DNA from: Pseudaeromonas paramecii
Lineage (GTDB): Bacteria > Pseudomonadota > Gammaproteobacteria > Enterobacterales > Aeromonadaceae
NCBI RefSeq assembly: GCF_039540575.1
Contig: NZ_BAABFC010000001.1
Span: 310,001 to 374,000, forward strand
Length of the DNA: 64,000 nt
Reading direction: 5' to 3'
The position numbers were made by a program, and so were the translations under genes. Below, one piece after another: positions 42,977-51,410 of the stretch (within the stretch, counting starts at the first letter, position 1; every line of letters begins with the position of its first letter). Under the pieces are notes generated by a model. The model ran no database searches and was not told the DNA's origin. It saw nothing but the letters and a program-made list of their open reading frames with translations.

Positions 42977-43708
42977 ATAACAGAAACGGCACGGACAGAT
43001 CCAGGGCGGATCTCAGGTACAAAAAAACCACGTCTGACGGGCGCGGAGGGTTCCGGTTGCTTAAGAGTTTCGACGCTCTTGCCGAGCATTCTGGGACAAC
43101 ACCCGCCCAGCGTCAACTGTACTTATCCCAAACGGACAACAGATCACCAACCGCAGGCAAGCACCGCCCAGCCCGGCCCCGCAGAACGCCGAGCCAGATC
43201 AAGGTCTGAGTGATAACACGCGAAGCGATCACAAAAACCGCTACTACCGTCGGTAGAATGAGGTTAAGTTGAGTCTTTACAATGCCATGCGAGACCCACC
43301 GTCCACTCTCCCATGGCTATGACACCCGCATCGCCAACTGGTAAGCGCTCCGCCAGGGGCGGTAGCTTTGAATACACCTGATATGCTCCTCAGGCAACTA
43401 GGCTTCGCTAAAAACCATATATTTGAAAAAGTTATGTGAATTAAAATATGGTCAAGATAGATAGATTATACGCAATAGCAGATATTAGTATCTTTAAAGT
43501 TAAGATAATTCGTGCAACCATTTATAGATAACAATTTAAAAAGGATTGAAATCTTGCCTTTGAAGTGATTTCTATCACTAGAATTAACATTCCCGTATAT
43601 CGCAAAATTTACAGTCAAACAACCATTGATGCTTTGACAGTCGAGTCATCATTATCACTATCAAAACATCTTTCATCGGCATTTTAGAATGAACGTAAGG
43701 TTTGAAAA
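42977..43708. other. Leader of the antirepressor and intergenic region
   Basis: The first ~140 bp is the 5' leader of the C4/BRO transcript, including the a1-like repeat. From about 43220 to 43708 the sequence becomes AT-rich. A small hairpin (CCGCC-AGG-GGCGG, about 43351-43363) and a TTGACA at 43634-43639, 70 bp before the first island gene, are the only signals noted; no good -10 follows. I see no gene. Confidence 0.55.
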
Positions 43709-45154
43709 ATGAAACCAAGAGTATTTATCGGCTCTTCTGTTGAAGGATTGAATGTTGCATACGCAATTCAACAAAACTTAACACATGATGCAGAACCTAC
43801 TGTTTGGGATCAAGGTGTTTTCGAGCTATCCTTAACAAGTATCGAGACCCTAACAAAAGTAGTTGAAGAATCTGATTTTGGTGTTTTCGTTTTTAGCCCT
43901 GATGATATAACAAAAATGAGGAGTGGAGAACACAATTCAATTCGCGACAATGTATTATTCGAATATGGATTATTCACAGGAAAACTTGGCCGAGAACGTG
44001 TGTTTTTCATTACACCAGAAGGTAGTTCACTCCATATACCCACAGATTTACTTGGCATTACGCCCGGAGTCTATAACCCACATCGAGAAGATGGTCGACT
44101 TCAAGCCGCCACAGGCCCAGCATGCAATCAAATACGAGAAGCCATAAAGAAACTTCCTAACATTACATCAAATGAAATAAGTACAGACCCTGATGAATCA
44201 AAGGGTCTGAATGGTAAGGAAAACGATGAATGGATTATTGACCTGTTAAAAAGGGACTATAAATCAGCAAGGGATAAACTTACCGCGGCGATGGTAACCA
44301 AGGAAGAAAATGAACAACTGATAGATAAAGCTTGGATGGTTTATATTGACTTTAAAGAAGATGCTTTTGCTGGTCTAGAAAAAATGCTCCAGTTTGCCTC
44401 AACACATAAAGATGATAAAAAAGTTCTGTGTCTCATTTCTAGTATGCTTTCCTGGGAGAGCTACTATGAACAGGCCTTAGATCTGATTAACCGAACATTA
44501 GAAGCATTTAAAGGCGACACGGAATTATTAATAATAAAGGCAGATATTTATGCCTGCATCAATGAAAAAGATAAAGCGATAGCACTTTTAAGTGACAACA
44601 TGCAGTCAATGAATCCAGATGTAGCTATCACGCTTAGTGAACTATATGAAAAAGATAACTTACAAATGGCAGTAGACACAATTCATGCTGCATACGTTAA
44701 ACACCCTGGAAATAAAGCAATAGCATTTAAATATTCTAGGCTTCTGCAAGATAATAACCAACATAAAGAAGCCGTTGGAATTTTAAATAATCTATGTATT
44801 AACGATCCAAACAACTCTGATTATTTAGGGTATATAAGCAACTCCTGTGTACAACTAAATCTTTACGAAATGGCAATGACATATCTAAAAAGAGCGAATG
44901 ATGTCACAAAAGAAAGTAAAGCATGGATCATGAACAACATTGGGAACATACTTAACAACAAAGGTCTTTATTCAGAGGCTGAATTTTGGTTAACAAAAGG
45001 TCTTGAGATCGACAGAAAATCAGAATATGCATATGACAGGATCACCTCTGCAATAAAAAATAGAAACAAGGAAATCGAATTGTTTCAATCTTTGTGCACG
45101 GAAGGTTTACATCTAATTCGTGAAAAAACTAAAACAACGAGTATGGCACAATAG
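43709..45154 (+). CDS. TIR-like nucleotide-binding protein with TPR repeats
   Basis: 481 residues, AT-rich. Residues ~1-150 resemble the TIR-like domain of Pycsar/CBASS effectors: KPRVFIGSSVEGLNVAYAIQ, DFGVFVFSPDD, and SIRDNVLFEYGLFTGKLGRE with the likely catalytic Glu in LFE. Residues ~190-450 are helical TPR-type repeats (for example YYEQALDLINRTLEAFKGDT). No nucleotide cyclase is adjacent, so sensing may be through the TPR region. A downstream gene starts 9 bp after. Effector activity (NAD+ cleavage) is inferred from the family. Confidence 0.75.
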   Translation: MKPRVFIGSSVEGLNVAYAIQQNLTHDAEPTVWDQGVFELSLTSIETLTKVVEESDFGVFVFSPDDITKMRSGEHNSIRDNVLFEYGLFTGKLGRERVFFITPEGSSLHIPTDLLGITPGVYNPHREDGRLQAATGPACNQIREAIKKLPNITSNEISTDPDESKGLNGKENDEWIIDLLKRDYKSARDKLTAAMVTKEENEQLIDKAWMVYIDFKEDAFAGLEKMLQFASTHKDDKKVLCLISSMLSWESYYEQALDLINRTLEAFKGDTELLIIKADIYACINEKDKAIALLSDNMQSMNPDVAITLSELYEKDNLQMAVDTIHAAYVKHPGNKAIAFKYSRLLQDNNQHKEAVGILNNLCINDPNNSDYLGYISNSCVQLNLYEMAMTYLKRANDVTKESKAWIMNNIGNILNNKGLYSEAEFWLTKGLEIDRKSEYAYDRITSAIKNRNKEIELFQSLCTEGLHLIREKTKTTSMAQ

Positions 45155-45163
45155 CAACACGTA

Positions 45164-45898
45164 TTGACGACTACGCAGCCAGTTAAACAGACATTATTTT
45201 CCTATTCGAAACTTGGAGCACTAGCAGTCATGGATGACGTGTGCAAAACAGAACCTATTGATTTAATATCTAGCTTCCTATTATCGCTCGAAACTAAAGA
45301 CCCTGAATTAAGGCAGGCAATATTGGAAATTAAAGCGAAAACTCGCATAGATGAAATTCTAGGGGGTAGATATAGCCTTTTATTTCTATTAGATCTTTAT
45401 CATTCTTTTGAAAACAGGTCAATAACTCTTGACGCGATAATGCACGAAGTGAAATGTCTTGAGGGCGAGATTAATCAGAGCAGAACCAAACCAGCTAGCC
45501 AGTTTTCACGACCGCCTCTTAAAGGTTTGTGGCATAAACATTTCTACGACTCTAATATCTCGGGAATGGTGCAAAACATGATGAATGCTCTGAATACCTA
45601 CAGCATTCCTTACTTTGAAAGTAAAATTGAAGAAGCTAAAACAAGTGGAATTGAACAATATATGACAGTCGAGGATATCCCACATATTGTAGAGGATATC
45701 GTTTCAAGAAACCTTCAGAAGCGTAGTGAAGAGCAAAGAATGACTGGGGAGTGGATTATTTATGCAAATCATAATGGCGTTAATTACTATCTTTGTATAG
45801 CTAAGCACAAAGAAGGTGATGAGAGCATTAGAAAGAGGCTGGATGCAGCTTGTTTGCTTGAGTTCCCATTTCTAAAAGATCTTCTACCCGCATCGTAA
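45164..45898 (+). CDS. Unknown protein, partner of the TIR-TPR gene
   Basis: Up to 244 residues. The TTG at 45164 has no clear ribosome site; an ATG at 45230 follows GGAG by 11 bp and would give 222 residues. The protein is helical with LLDLYHSFENRSITLDAIMH and GLWHKHFYDSNISGMVQNMM, and ends with a compact GEWIIYANHNGVNYYLCIAKHK domain. It is 9 bp from the TIR-TPR gene and has the same AT-rich composition, so an operon and shared function are likely. No family recognised. Confidence 0.6.
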   Translation: MTTTQPVKQTLFSYSKLGALAVMDDVCKTEPIDLISSFLLSLETKDPELRQAILEIKAKTRIDEILGGRYSLLFLLDLYHSFENRSITLDAIMHEVKCLEGEINQSRTKPASQFSRPPLKGLWHKHFYDSNISGMVQNMMNALNTYSIPYFESKIEEAKTSGIEQYMTVEDIPHIVEDIVSRNLQKRSEEQRMTGEWIIYANHNGVNYYLCIAKHKEGDESIRKRLDAACLLEFPFLKDLLPAS

Positions 45899-45977
45899 TA
45901 GTTATTTAACAAATGCCTTAGCGAGTAGGGTGTAATAGCAATGCGTAATGCGCCGTAAAACTGGCGAGCAATGCAGT

Positions 45978-46661
45978 ATGAGTGCAATGAACATATTCGA
46001 TTTCTGGCAACGGTTCGACCATCGAGATGAGAATACCCACCCCGATGACGAAGCAGTTCTCGCTGAGTTGCAGGCGGCCTATAGCACCGACTTCGACATG
46101 ACATTTCCGCCAGGGCCCTACTTCGGCCCGCTCAAGACCGCCAAGATCGTGCTGTGCTATGCCAACCCAAGCGCTGACCAACCTTCTGTTAAAGCGGTCT
46201 CAAAACAGAACCATCACGACACCTTGCTTCGCCAGCTCTCCGGCGAAGAAGACTACCCCTATCAAATCGGCGGTTGGGATACATGGTTCCGCAGAGTGGC
46301 CAACAGCCTGTTCGCTGGCGATGATAAGCTTGCCAGCCGCACCGTCGCCATTGCCAACCTGATCCCCTACGCATCGAAGAACATGGACAATGTCGAGGCC
46401 ATCGCCAACTGCCTGCCCAGCGTCTGGGCCATGCAAGACCACCTGCGACACAACCTCATCCCCCGAGCAAAGCGTGGGGAGATCTTGCTGGTCATGTGCC
46501 GCTCCAGCCATCTATGGGGCCTACGCACATCCCATGGATCAGAGAACATCATCATCAACGACGTGCGGTCTGGGTATACTACAGAAATAAAAAAAATAGT
46601 TTCTAAATTCTTGGCAATGAACAATTTCAATTTAACAAAATCAATCAAACCGCAAGTTTGA
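45978..46661 (+). CDS. Unknown protein in the accessory island
   Basis: About 227 residues from the ATG at 45978. It contains YFGPLKTAKIVLCYANPSAD and IGGWDTWFRRVANSLFAGDD, vaguely like the first motifs of uracil-DNA-glycosylase-type enzymes, but the active-site pattern is not convincing. Most of the gene has phage-like GC content while its last ~100 bp and flanks are AT-rich, so it has a different origin from its neighbours. Function unknown. Confidence 0.6.
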   Translation: MSAMNIFDFWQRFDHRDENTHPDDEAVLAELQAAYSTDFDMTFPPGPYFGPLKTAKIVLCYANPSADQPSVKAVSKQNHHDTLLRQLSGEEDYPYQIGGWDTWFRRVANSLFAGDDKLASRTVAIANLIPYASKNMDNVEAIANCLPSVWAMQDHLRHNLIPRAKRGEILLVMCRSSHLWGLRTSHGSENIIINDVRSGYTTEIKKIVSKFLAMNNFNLTKSIKPQV

Positions 46662-46717
46662 CTTACCATATAAGCCATGGCAATACACCTAACAAAGATT
46701 AACCGTTGGAATATCTC

Positions 46718-47524
46718 ATGAAAATATTTATAAGCTGGTCTGGAAAAAGGAGCAAAGCTATAGCTGAGCTAATGAGCGATTGGTTGAAATGTGTAATACA
46801 GGCATCACAGCCTTGGATTTCCACTAGAGATATTGACAGAGGCGCGATTTGGTTTTCTGAGATTAACGACAAACTTAAAGATGTTTCAGTTGGAATTGTT
46901 TGCCTTACGCAGGAAAATAAAAACAGGCCTTGGATACTATTTGAAACCGGAGCATTAGCGAAGGGCCTAACAACCAACCGTGTTTGTACTTTTCTTATAG
47001 ACTTGAAACCAGAAGATTTACAAGATCCACTAGGTCAGTTTAATCACACCACCCCAGACAAACCTGGGGTATGGGCGCTAATCAGAACAATTAATGACTG
47101 CTTGGGTGATAAAGCATTAGATGAGAGAATACTAAACCAAGTTTTTGACACATATTGGCCACAGTTTGAAAATAAATTTAATAATGCAGTGTCGCAAAAC
47201 CTTCCTGATGAAGAAATACCTCCCCGTTCAGAGCAAGATATTTTATCTGAAATACTAAGTAACACTAGAAGCCTATCTCATAGAATGCGAAGCTTAGAGT
47301 CCGAGGTTTTTAGCAACAATGACCCCATGAGCGAGTCAGCAGTCTATAGTAAAATCGCATCTGATATCATGAGTTCATTTGACAATGGTCACTTAAGTGA
47401 AAAGGAGGTTTTTGACGCACTTAAAAAGCACAACATGCCATCAATACATTGTGAAAAAATAATTGACCACATATTTGGCAAACAGAATGTCATAACTCAT
47501 CGAAATAGAAAGTCAAACACCTAG
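46718..47524 (+). CDS. TIR-domain protein
   Basis: 268 residues from the ATG at 46718 (a TTG at 46706 is less likely). Residues 1-120 form a TIR domain: MKIFISWSGKRSKAIAEL, then DVSVGIVCLTQENKNRPWIL and the FETGALAKG loop, with the Glu expected to be catalytic in NAD+-cleaving bacterial TIRs. The C-terminal half is helical (SEQDILSEILSNTRSLSHRM) and ends in a small domain with SIHCEKIIDHIFG. Differs from the TIR-like domain of the 43709 gene. A defence role is inferred. Confidence 0.75.
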   Translation: MKIFISWSGKRSKAIAELMSDWLKCVIQASQPWISTRDIDRGAIWFSEINDKLKDVSVGIVCLTQENKNRPWILFETGALAKGLTTNRVCTFLIDLKPEDLQDPLGQFNHTTPDKPGVWALIRTINDCLGDKALDERILNQVFDTYWPQFENKFNNAVSQNLPDEEIPPRSEQDILSEILSNTRSLSHRMRSLESEVFSNNDPMSESAVYSKIASDIMSSFDNGHLSEKEVFDALKKHNMPSIHCEKIIDHIFGKQNVITHRNRKSNT

Positions 47525-47662
47525 CCTTTACAAGGTCGCTCATTAATCATCAGAATTTAAACAATCACAAAACACTTCTACAGGCAGGTGTTAAATGTCT
47601 AAGTGCTATACGCTGCCATAGCATTTAAAGACATAAATTTGGCAGCATAAATGGAGTGATAT

Positions 47663-47794
47663 ATGGGAATAAAGCCTGGGCCAAAGCGGATTGCAGATTC
47701 CACAGGGAAACCTGATAGAAGGCAACGTGACAATAAGGATACACCTGGCAATACGCCGGGACTTAAGCCACACAAGCACAAGAAAGGCGATTAA
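47663..47794 (+). CDS. Small basic Pro/Gly-rich protein
   Basis: A 43-codon ORF starts with ATG 7 bp after GGAG. It encodes MGIKPGPKRIADSTGKPDRR, then NKDTPGNTPGLKPHKHKKGD, with no hydrophobic segment. The ribosome site and biased composition support a real gene. I recognise no function. The gap before it (47525-47662) shows only a 6-bp GCTGCC/GGCAGC inverted repeat. Confidence 0.5.
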   Translation: MGIKPGPKRIADSTGKPDRRQRDNKDTPGNTPGLKPHKHKKGD

Positions 47795-47895
47795 TTTTCG
47801 TCATTTTTGAAGAATGCAGTGCAGGTTGTCGGGGTTATAGTCCCGCTGCACTCTCCATCGCCTCGCGATCTTGCCCAACTGACTCATCGCCAACT

Positions 47896-48087
47896 TCATG
47901 GCATGACACCTATCTGGCCACCCTCCAGCCCTGCCAGCAGCCGTGTTGCCTCGGTCAGCACGGCCTGGTGGCTTGGGCCCCAGTTGTTATGGGCAATGCC
48001 GCACAGCTCGGCCATGCCGCGTAGGGATAGCCGGTGCCGGCCGCTGCCATGGCAGCTGAGAACTCCAGCATTAAATGCTAACACCAC
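47896..48087 (-). pseudogene. Remnant of a Q antiterminator gene 3' end
   Basis: The minus-strand frame reads SCHGSGRHRLSLRGMAELCG to EATRLLAGLEGGQIG, nearly the same as the last ~60 residues of the intact Q protein at 49255-49824. The similarity starts after the Cys pair and ends near the C-terminus; everything upstream is missing. It is a leftover copy 1.2 kb from the intact gene, marking a recombination or insertion event. Confidence 0.85.
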
Positions 48088-48212
48088 GAGAAGCTCACAC
48101 TCTCAACAGAAAATATAATTTTAAATGGGCATTTATAATTAAAATTGAGACTTTGAGAACATCTAATAAAAGTAAAAATCACAGCATCCAATTTATTTAA
48201 AATGGTGTCAAA

Positions 48213-49124
48213 ATGGATCTTTCTGTAATTCAAAAAGAATTAAAATCAGCACTCTATGAGAGATTAAACTCTCCATTTATAGGTTGCTTTATTTTGTCGT
48301 GGATGATTATAAATTACAAATCCTTACTTTTGCTCGCGTTCCTTGATGATGATATTGCAACCAAAATCAGTATGATTGAAGACTTACATGAAAACACCAC
48401 ACAGTTTCTAATCAAACCTTTAGCATTATCAGTAGCATTCATAATCACCCACCCTATTATATCAGTTTTGATATTCTGGTGGCAGGAAAGACTTAGAGAC
48501 CTAAAAAGACACATCAAGCTCAACATAGAAAACGCAGCAACAATACCAATGCGTGAATATAGGAAGCTTGAAGCACACACTAGTGAAAAACTAGCCAAAC
48601 ACAACGAAATGGTTCTTGTATACGAAGGTAAAATTGAAAAAATCTCAGCGAAAGCAGAGCAGTTTTTTAATGAAAAAAAAGGATTAGCAAAGCAAGTGGA
48701 CGATTTGAGGATCAGGCTGGTTGACTTTGAGGACTTACAAGCCAGGTTCGCTCAAATGAAGGAAGAATTAACTGCTCAACGGCTCACCAATGACAACCTA
48801 AAAAACGACTTGAAAAAACTAACAAGAATAAATGAAAGCAATGAAGAGACTGCATCAATGCTAAGTAAGCAGTTTGAAGCAGTTCAAAAATTCCACAAAA
48901 CAAATGGCTTTGACGTCCAAGACAAAATGGTAACTATAGACATACCTCACCTAGGTGAACATTCTATCAATAGATTGACCCACGAAATTAAATCATTGGG
49001 CATCGCCCCAACGTTTGATGGGGACGCGAAAGCAATCTCACTGGCCATACCATTTTACATTGACTGTGCACATTTAGAAGTGCTGGCGGATAAATATCGT
49101 TCAGACATATCTGTCGTTTCATGA
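48213..49124 (+). CDS. Membrane protein with long coiled coil
   Basis: 303 residues, AT-rich. It opens MDLSVIQKELKSALYERLNS, with membrane segments about 23-45 and 68-92. A long coiled coil fills about 105-225 (KLAKHNEMVLVYEGKIEKIS and onward), followed by a small C-terminal domain (KMVTIDIPHLGEHSINRLTH). Located between the Q remnant and the intact Q, so it was probably acquired with the replacement Q. Such inner-membrane proteins encoded by morons may act in superinfection exclusion; that is inference. Confidence 0.6.
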   Translation: MDLSVIQKELKSALYERLNSPFIGCFILSWMIINYKSLLLLAFLDDDIATKISMIEDLHENTTQFLIKPLALSVAFIITHPIISVLIFWWQERLRDLKRHIKLNIENAATIPMREYRKLEAHTSEKLAKHNEMVLVYEGKIEKISAKAEQFFNEKKGLAKQVDDLRIRLVDFEDLQARFAQMKEELTAQRLTNDNLKNDLKKLTRINESNEETASMLSKQFEAVQKFHKTNGFDVQDKMVTIDIPHLGEHSINRLTHEIKSLGIAPTFDGDAKAISLAIPFYIDCAHLEVLADKYRSDISVVS

Positions 49125-49254
49125 ACTTCATATTTTTGAAGTCGCCATCTTCCATTTAAGAATATTGTAAATATTTAGATTGCTGAAACGTTGCGCATTC
49201 AGAGATAACCTTGGTTTATGCCTATCAGCACGAATAAGATACTACTTATCAGCA

Positions 49255-49824
49255 TTATTCAGTGCTGACCGCCACCCTCATCACCTCCCCCTCCAACCCC
49301 GCCAGCAACCGTGTGGCCTCCGCCAGCACGGCCTGGTGGCTCGTGCCCCAGCTGTTATGGGCAATGCCGCAGAGCTCGGCCATGCCGCGCAGGGACAGCC
49401 GGTGCCGGCCGCTGCCGTGGCAGCTGGGGCACTCCACCATCACAGGCTGCATACCGGTCACGCCGTAGGTCATCTCATAGCGACCTGATGGCAGCTCCCC
49501 TGACCCATCGCAGATGCCGCACACAGGTGAGGTCATATCCCGCAGGGCGATCTCCACCAGGCCGGCCCGGGTCTCCCGCTTGAGACGGTAGCCGTTGACG
49601 CCGCAGAAGATGTCGATGCTCATCTGCAGGTAGCGCAGCACCCGCAGCAGCTTGGCCTCGTGACCGCAGTAGCGGTAGTAGGCCCAATCCAGCGCCGGGC
49701 CCTTGAGCCCCTTGAGCAGCCCTACTCTGTCTTCAAACTCCCACACCGGCTTGCCGCCAAAGCCCATGCCGTCGATCTGCTTTGCCCTGGGGGTCAGCCC
49801 CGCCAACACCATCGCTACGTTCAT
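49255..49824 (-). CDS. Late antiterminator, Q-like
   Basis: 189 residues with two zinc-finger CxxC pairs of DnaJ type: CGICDGSGELPSG and CPSCHGSGRHRLSL, followed by a helical C-terminal domain (GMAELCGIAHNSWGTSHQAV). This is the layout of lambdoid Q proteins that load on RNA polymerase at the late promoter. The predicted late promoter is 15 kb away on the same strand. It follows rusA in the leftward operon, overlapping by 4 bp. Confidence 0.82.
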   Translation of the reverse strand: MNVAMVLAGLTPRAKQIDGMGFGGKPVWEFEDRVGLLKGLKGPALDWAYYRYCGHEAKLLRVLRYLQMSIDIFCGVNGYRLKRETRAGLVEIALRDMTSPVCGICDGSGELPSGRYEMTYGVTGMQPVMVECPSCHGSGRHRLSLRGMAELCGIAHNSWGTSHQAVLAEATRLLAGLEGEVMRVAVSTE

Positions 49825-50189
49825 GCCCCTGCTCCCTCAATGCTCACCAGCAGCTTGCCGCCTTTTGTTATTTCGCCCCGGGTCACCACCAGCCGGTCTA
49901 TCTGGCTGTCGTCCCCCCAGACCCCGGCATGGGTCAGGGCATCCAGGGTTGCCTTCAGTACGTTATCCAGGTCTCGCCCGCGCCGGTCAGGCGCCTGAAC
50001 GTGTAGCTCCACCGCCAGGCGGCCAGTCAGCTGCTTGCCAGCCACACCAGCTAATTGGCAGTAATGCCCCGCCAGGGTGCGGAACTTGCGCCCCTCTGTG
50101 CTCAGCAGGGTTTGTGGCCGGCCACGTGTCACCACGTTGCGCCAGATGCGGTTGGTGCTGGGCGGCCAGGGCAATTCGAACTGCATCAT
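49821..50189 (-). CDS. rusA: RusA-type Holliday junction resolvase
   Basis: About 122 residues from the ATGATG at 50189. MQFELPWPPSTNRIWRNV and PDRRGRDLDNVLKATLDALT are RusA hallmarks, with Asp residues for metal in the RDLDN stretch, followed by GVWGDDSQID. It resolves branched DNA during phage recombination. Start and the DUF968 stop overlap (ATGA), so the two are translationally coupled. Confidence 0.9.
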   Translation of the reverse strand: MMQFELPWPPSTNRIWRNVVTRGRPQTLLSTEGRKFRTLAGHYCQLAGVAGKQLTGRLAVELHVQAPDRRGRDLDNVLKATLDALTHAGVWGDDSQIDRLVVTRGEITKGGKLLVSIEGAGA

Positions 50190-51187
50190 GCCAAGGCCCC
50201 CTCTTTCATCGCCCGATCCAGGGTGCGCAGCAGGTGCTCCAGCTGCGAGCCGTGCTCCCGTTCCCAGCTGGCCACCCCGCCGCGGTGCAGGGCGTCGTGG
50301 TGCCGGCGGCACAGCGGAATGGCAAACAGGTCATGGGCCTTGCCGCCCATCTTTCCCTGGCCATGGCTGATCAGGTGGTGCGGATCAACGCCTTGAGCGC
50401 CGCACACACAGCAGGGCAGCCCCTTCACATAATCCAGATAGGCCCGGCAGGCCCAATACTTGGGCTTCGGCTTGCCCAGGTAGCGAGCAGGCGGGTCGGC
50501 ATCCACCACCAGCTTCGCCACCGGCTTGGCTAGGGCTTGCAGCTGCTCGCCCGGGTGCGGCAGGTAGAGATCATCGGTATCAGTCCAGCCCTGGCCGGTA
50601 TGGCGCAGGGAGGATGCCGGGCGGGCCAGCACCTGGCGGGAAACGCTATCCGGCAGCAACCCGGTCTGCTGGATGCTGGCCAGATACCAGCACAGCTCCG
50701 GCAGGCTGAGCCGGTGCCCGGCGGGCAGGCCGAGGGCGATGCGGATAACCTCCAGCCAGAACGCTGCCAGGTTGCCCTGGGCCAGCTTGGTCAGTGCCTC
50801 GATGTGCTGGCCGGATTCATGGGCGTGGATCCAGCACAGGCGCACCGGTATCCCCTCCACTATCACGTTGGTCAGCTGGGGATGGCACTCCCCCTCGCCG
50901 GGCAACTGGCAGCCCAGGCGGGCCACCCAGGCATCCAGGGCCAAGCGCTGCATGGGGAACACCTCCAGCAGCCCACGCCACACCGGATCTAGCCGCCGAT
51001 CGGCTTGTAGGCCAGCCGCCGGCGCAGTGCCGCCCACCACCGGGCCCACCGGCAGCCCATCAGGCGCCATGCCAACCAATACCCGCCCACCGGCCAGCGC
51101 CCGCACAAACCCAGGCAGGTGCTGGCCCAGCTTCACCATCAGCACACCCAGCTCATTGACCGGAATTGGCGTTGCCACTACCTGCAC
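50186..51187 (-). CDS. DUF968 HNH-like protein
   Basis: About 333 residues from a GTG at 51187 with AAGGGGG upstream; the exact start is uncertain. The C-terminal ~120 residues carry the DUF968 core: GLPCCVCGAQGVDPHHL, GGKAHDLFAIPLCRRHHDAL, an HNH-like zinc-bound fold. The N-terminal part is helical and Leu/Gly-rich. DUF968 proteins sit next to RusA and Q in lambdoid phages and are thought to be nucleases or recombination factors. Overlaps the upstream gene by about 35 bp. Confidence 0.8.
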   Translation of the reverse strand: MQVVATPIPVNELGVLMVKLGQHLPGFVRALAGGRVLVGMAPDGLPVGPVVGGTAPAAGLQADRRLDPVWRGLLEVFPMQRLALDAWVARLGCQLPGEGECHPQLTNVIVEGIPVRLCWIHAHESGQHIEALTKLAQGNLAAFWLEVIRIALGLPAGHRLSLPELCWYLASIQQTGLLPDSVSRQVLARPASSLRHTGQGWTDTDDLYLPHPGEQLQALAKPVAKLVVDADPPARYLGKPKPKYWACRAYLDYVKGLPCCVCGAQGVDPHHLISHGQGKMGGKAHDLFAIPLCRRHHDALHRGGVASWEREHGSQLEHLLRTLDRAMKEGALA

Positions 51188-51410
51188 CCTGCGCCCCCTT
51201 GTCGAATTCCTGAATACAGGCACGAACGTGCCGCCGAAAGGTGTCCTGGCCCTCTTGCCCGCCCGGCAGGCCTTGCAGCTCCTGCCAATACCGCCAGGCC
51301 AGCCGCCGGGCCTTGTCACGGATGGCCTTGAGCTCCACAAGCTTCAGGCCCGCTTTCGCTCTGCCCAGGTGCCGCTGGTGCCGGCTCGGATCCCAGTTAC
51401 TTCTTGCCAC
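51153..51410 (-). CDS. Small hypothetical protein in the replication-Q operon
   Basis: 85 residues, helical and basic: PSRHQRHLGRAKAGLKLVEL, then a Trp/Arg-rich helix, ending FDKGAQGAGSGNANSGQ. It is coupled by overlaps with both neighbours. Resembles small NinG-position proteins only by location. No family recognised. Confidence 0.6.
   Translation of the reverse strand: MARSNWDPSRHQRHLGRAKAGLKLVELKAIRDKARRLAWRYWQELQGLPGGQEGQDTFRRHVRACIQEFDKGAQGAGSGNANSGQ

Noticed and set aside
42853..43116. 88-residue in-frame extension upstream of the first BRO protein
   Set aside because: It translates the C4-type RNA and its leader; the conserved feature is the RNA structure, and the ribosome site lies at the internal ATG.
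45905..45977. TTAACAAATGCCTTAGCGAG resembling an integron attC left end
   Set aside because: No matching right core (GTTRRRY) or palindromic partner is present within the expected distance.
45978..46661. Uracil-DNA-glycosylase assignment
   Set aside because: Only a weak ANPSAD resemblance; the later catalytic His motif is absent.
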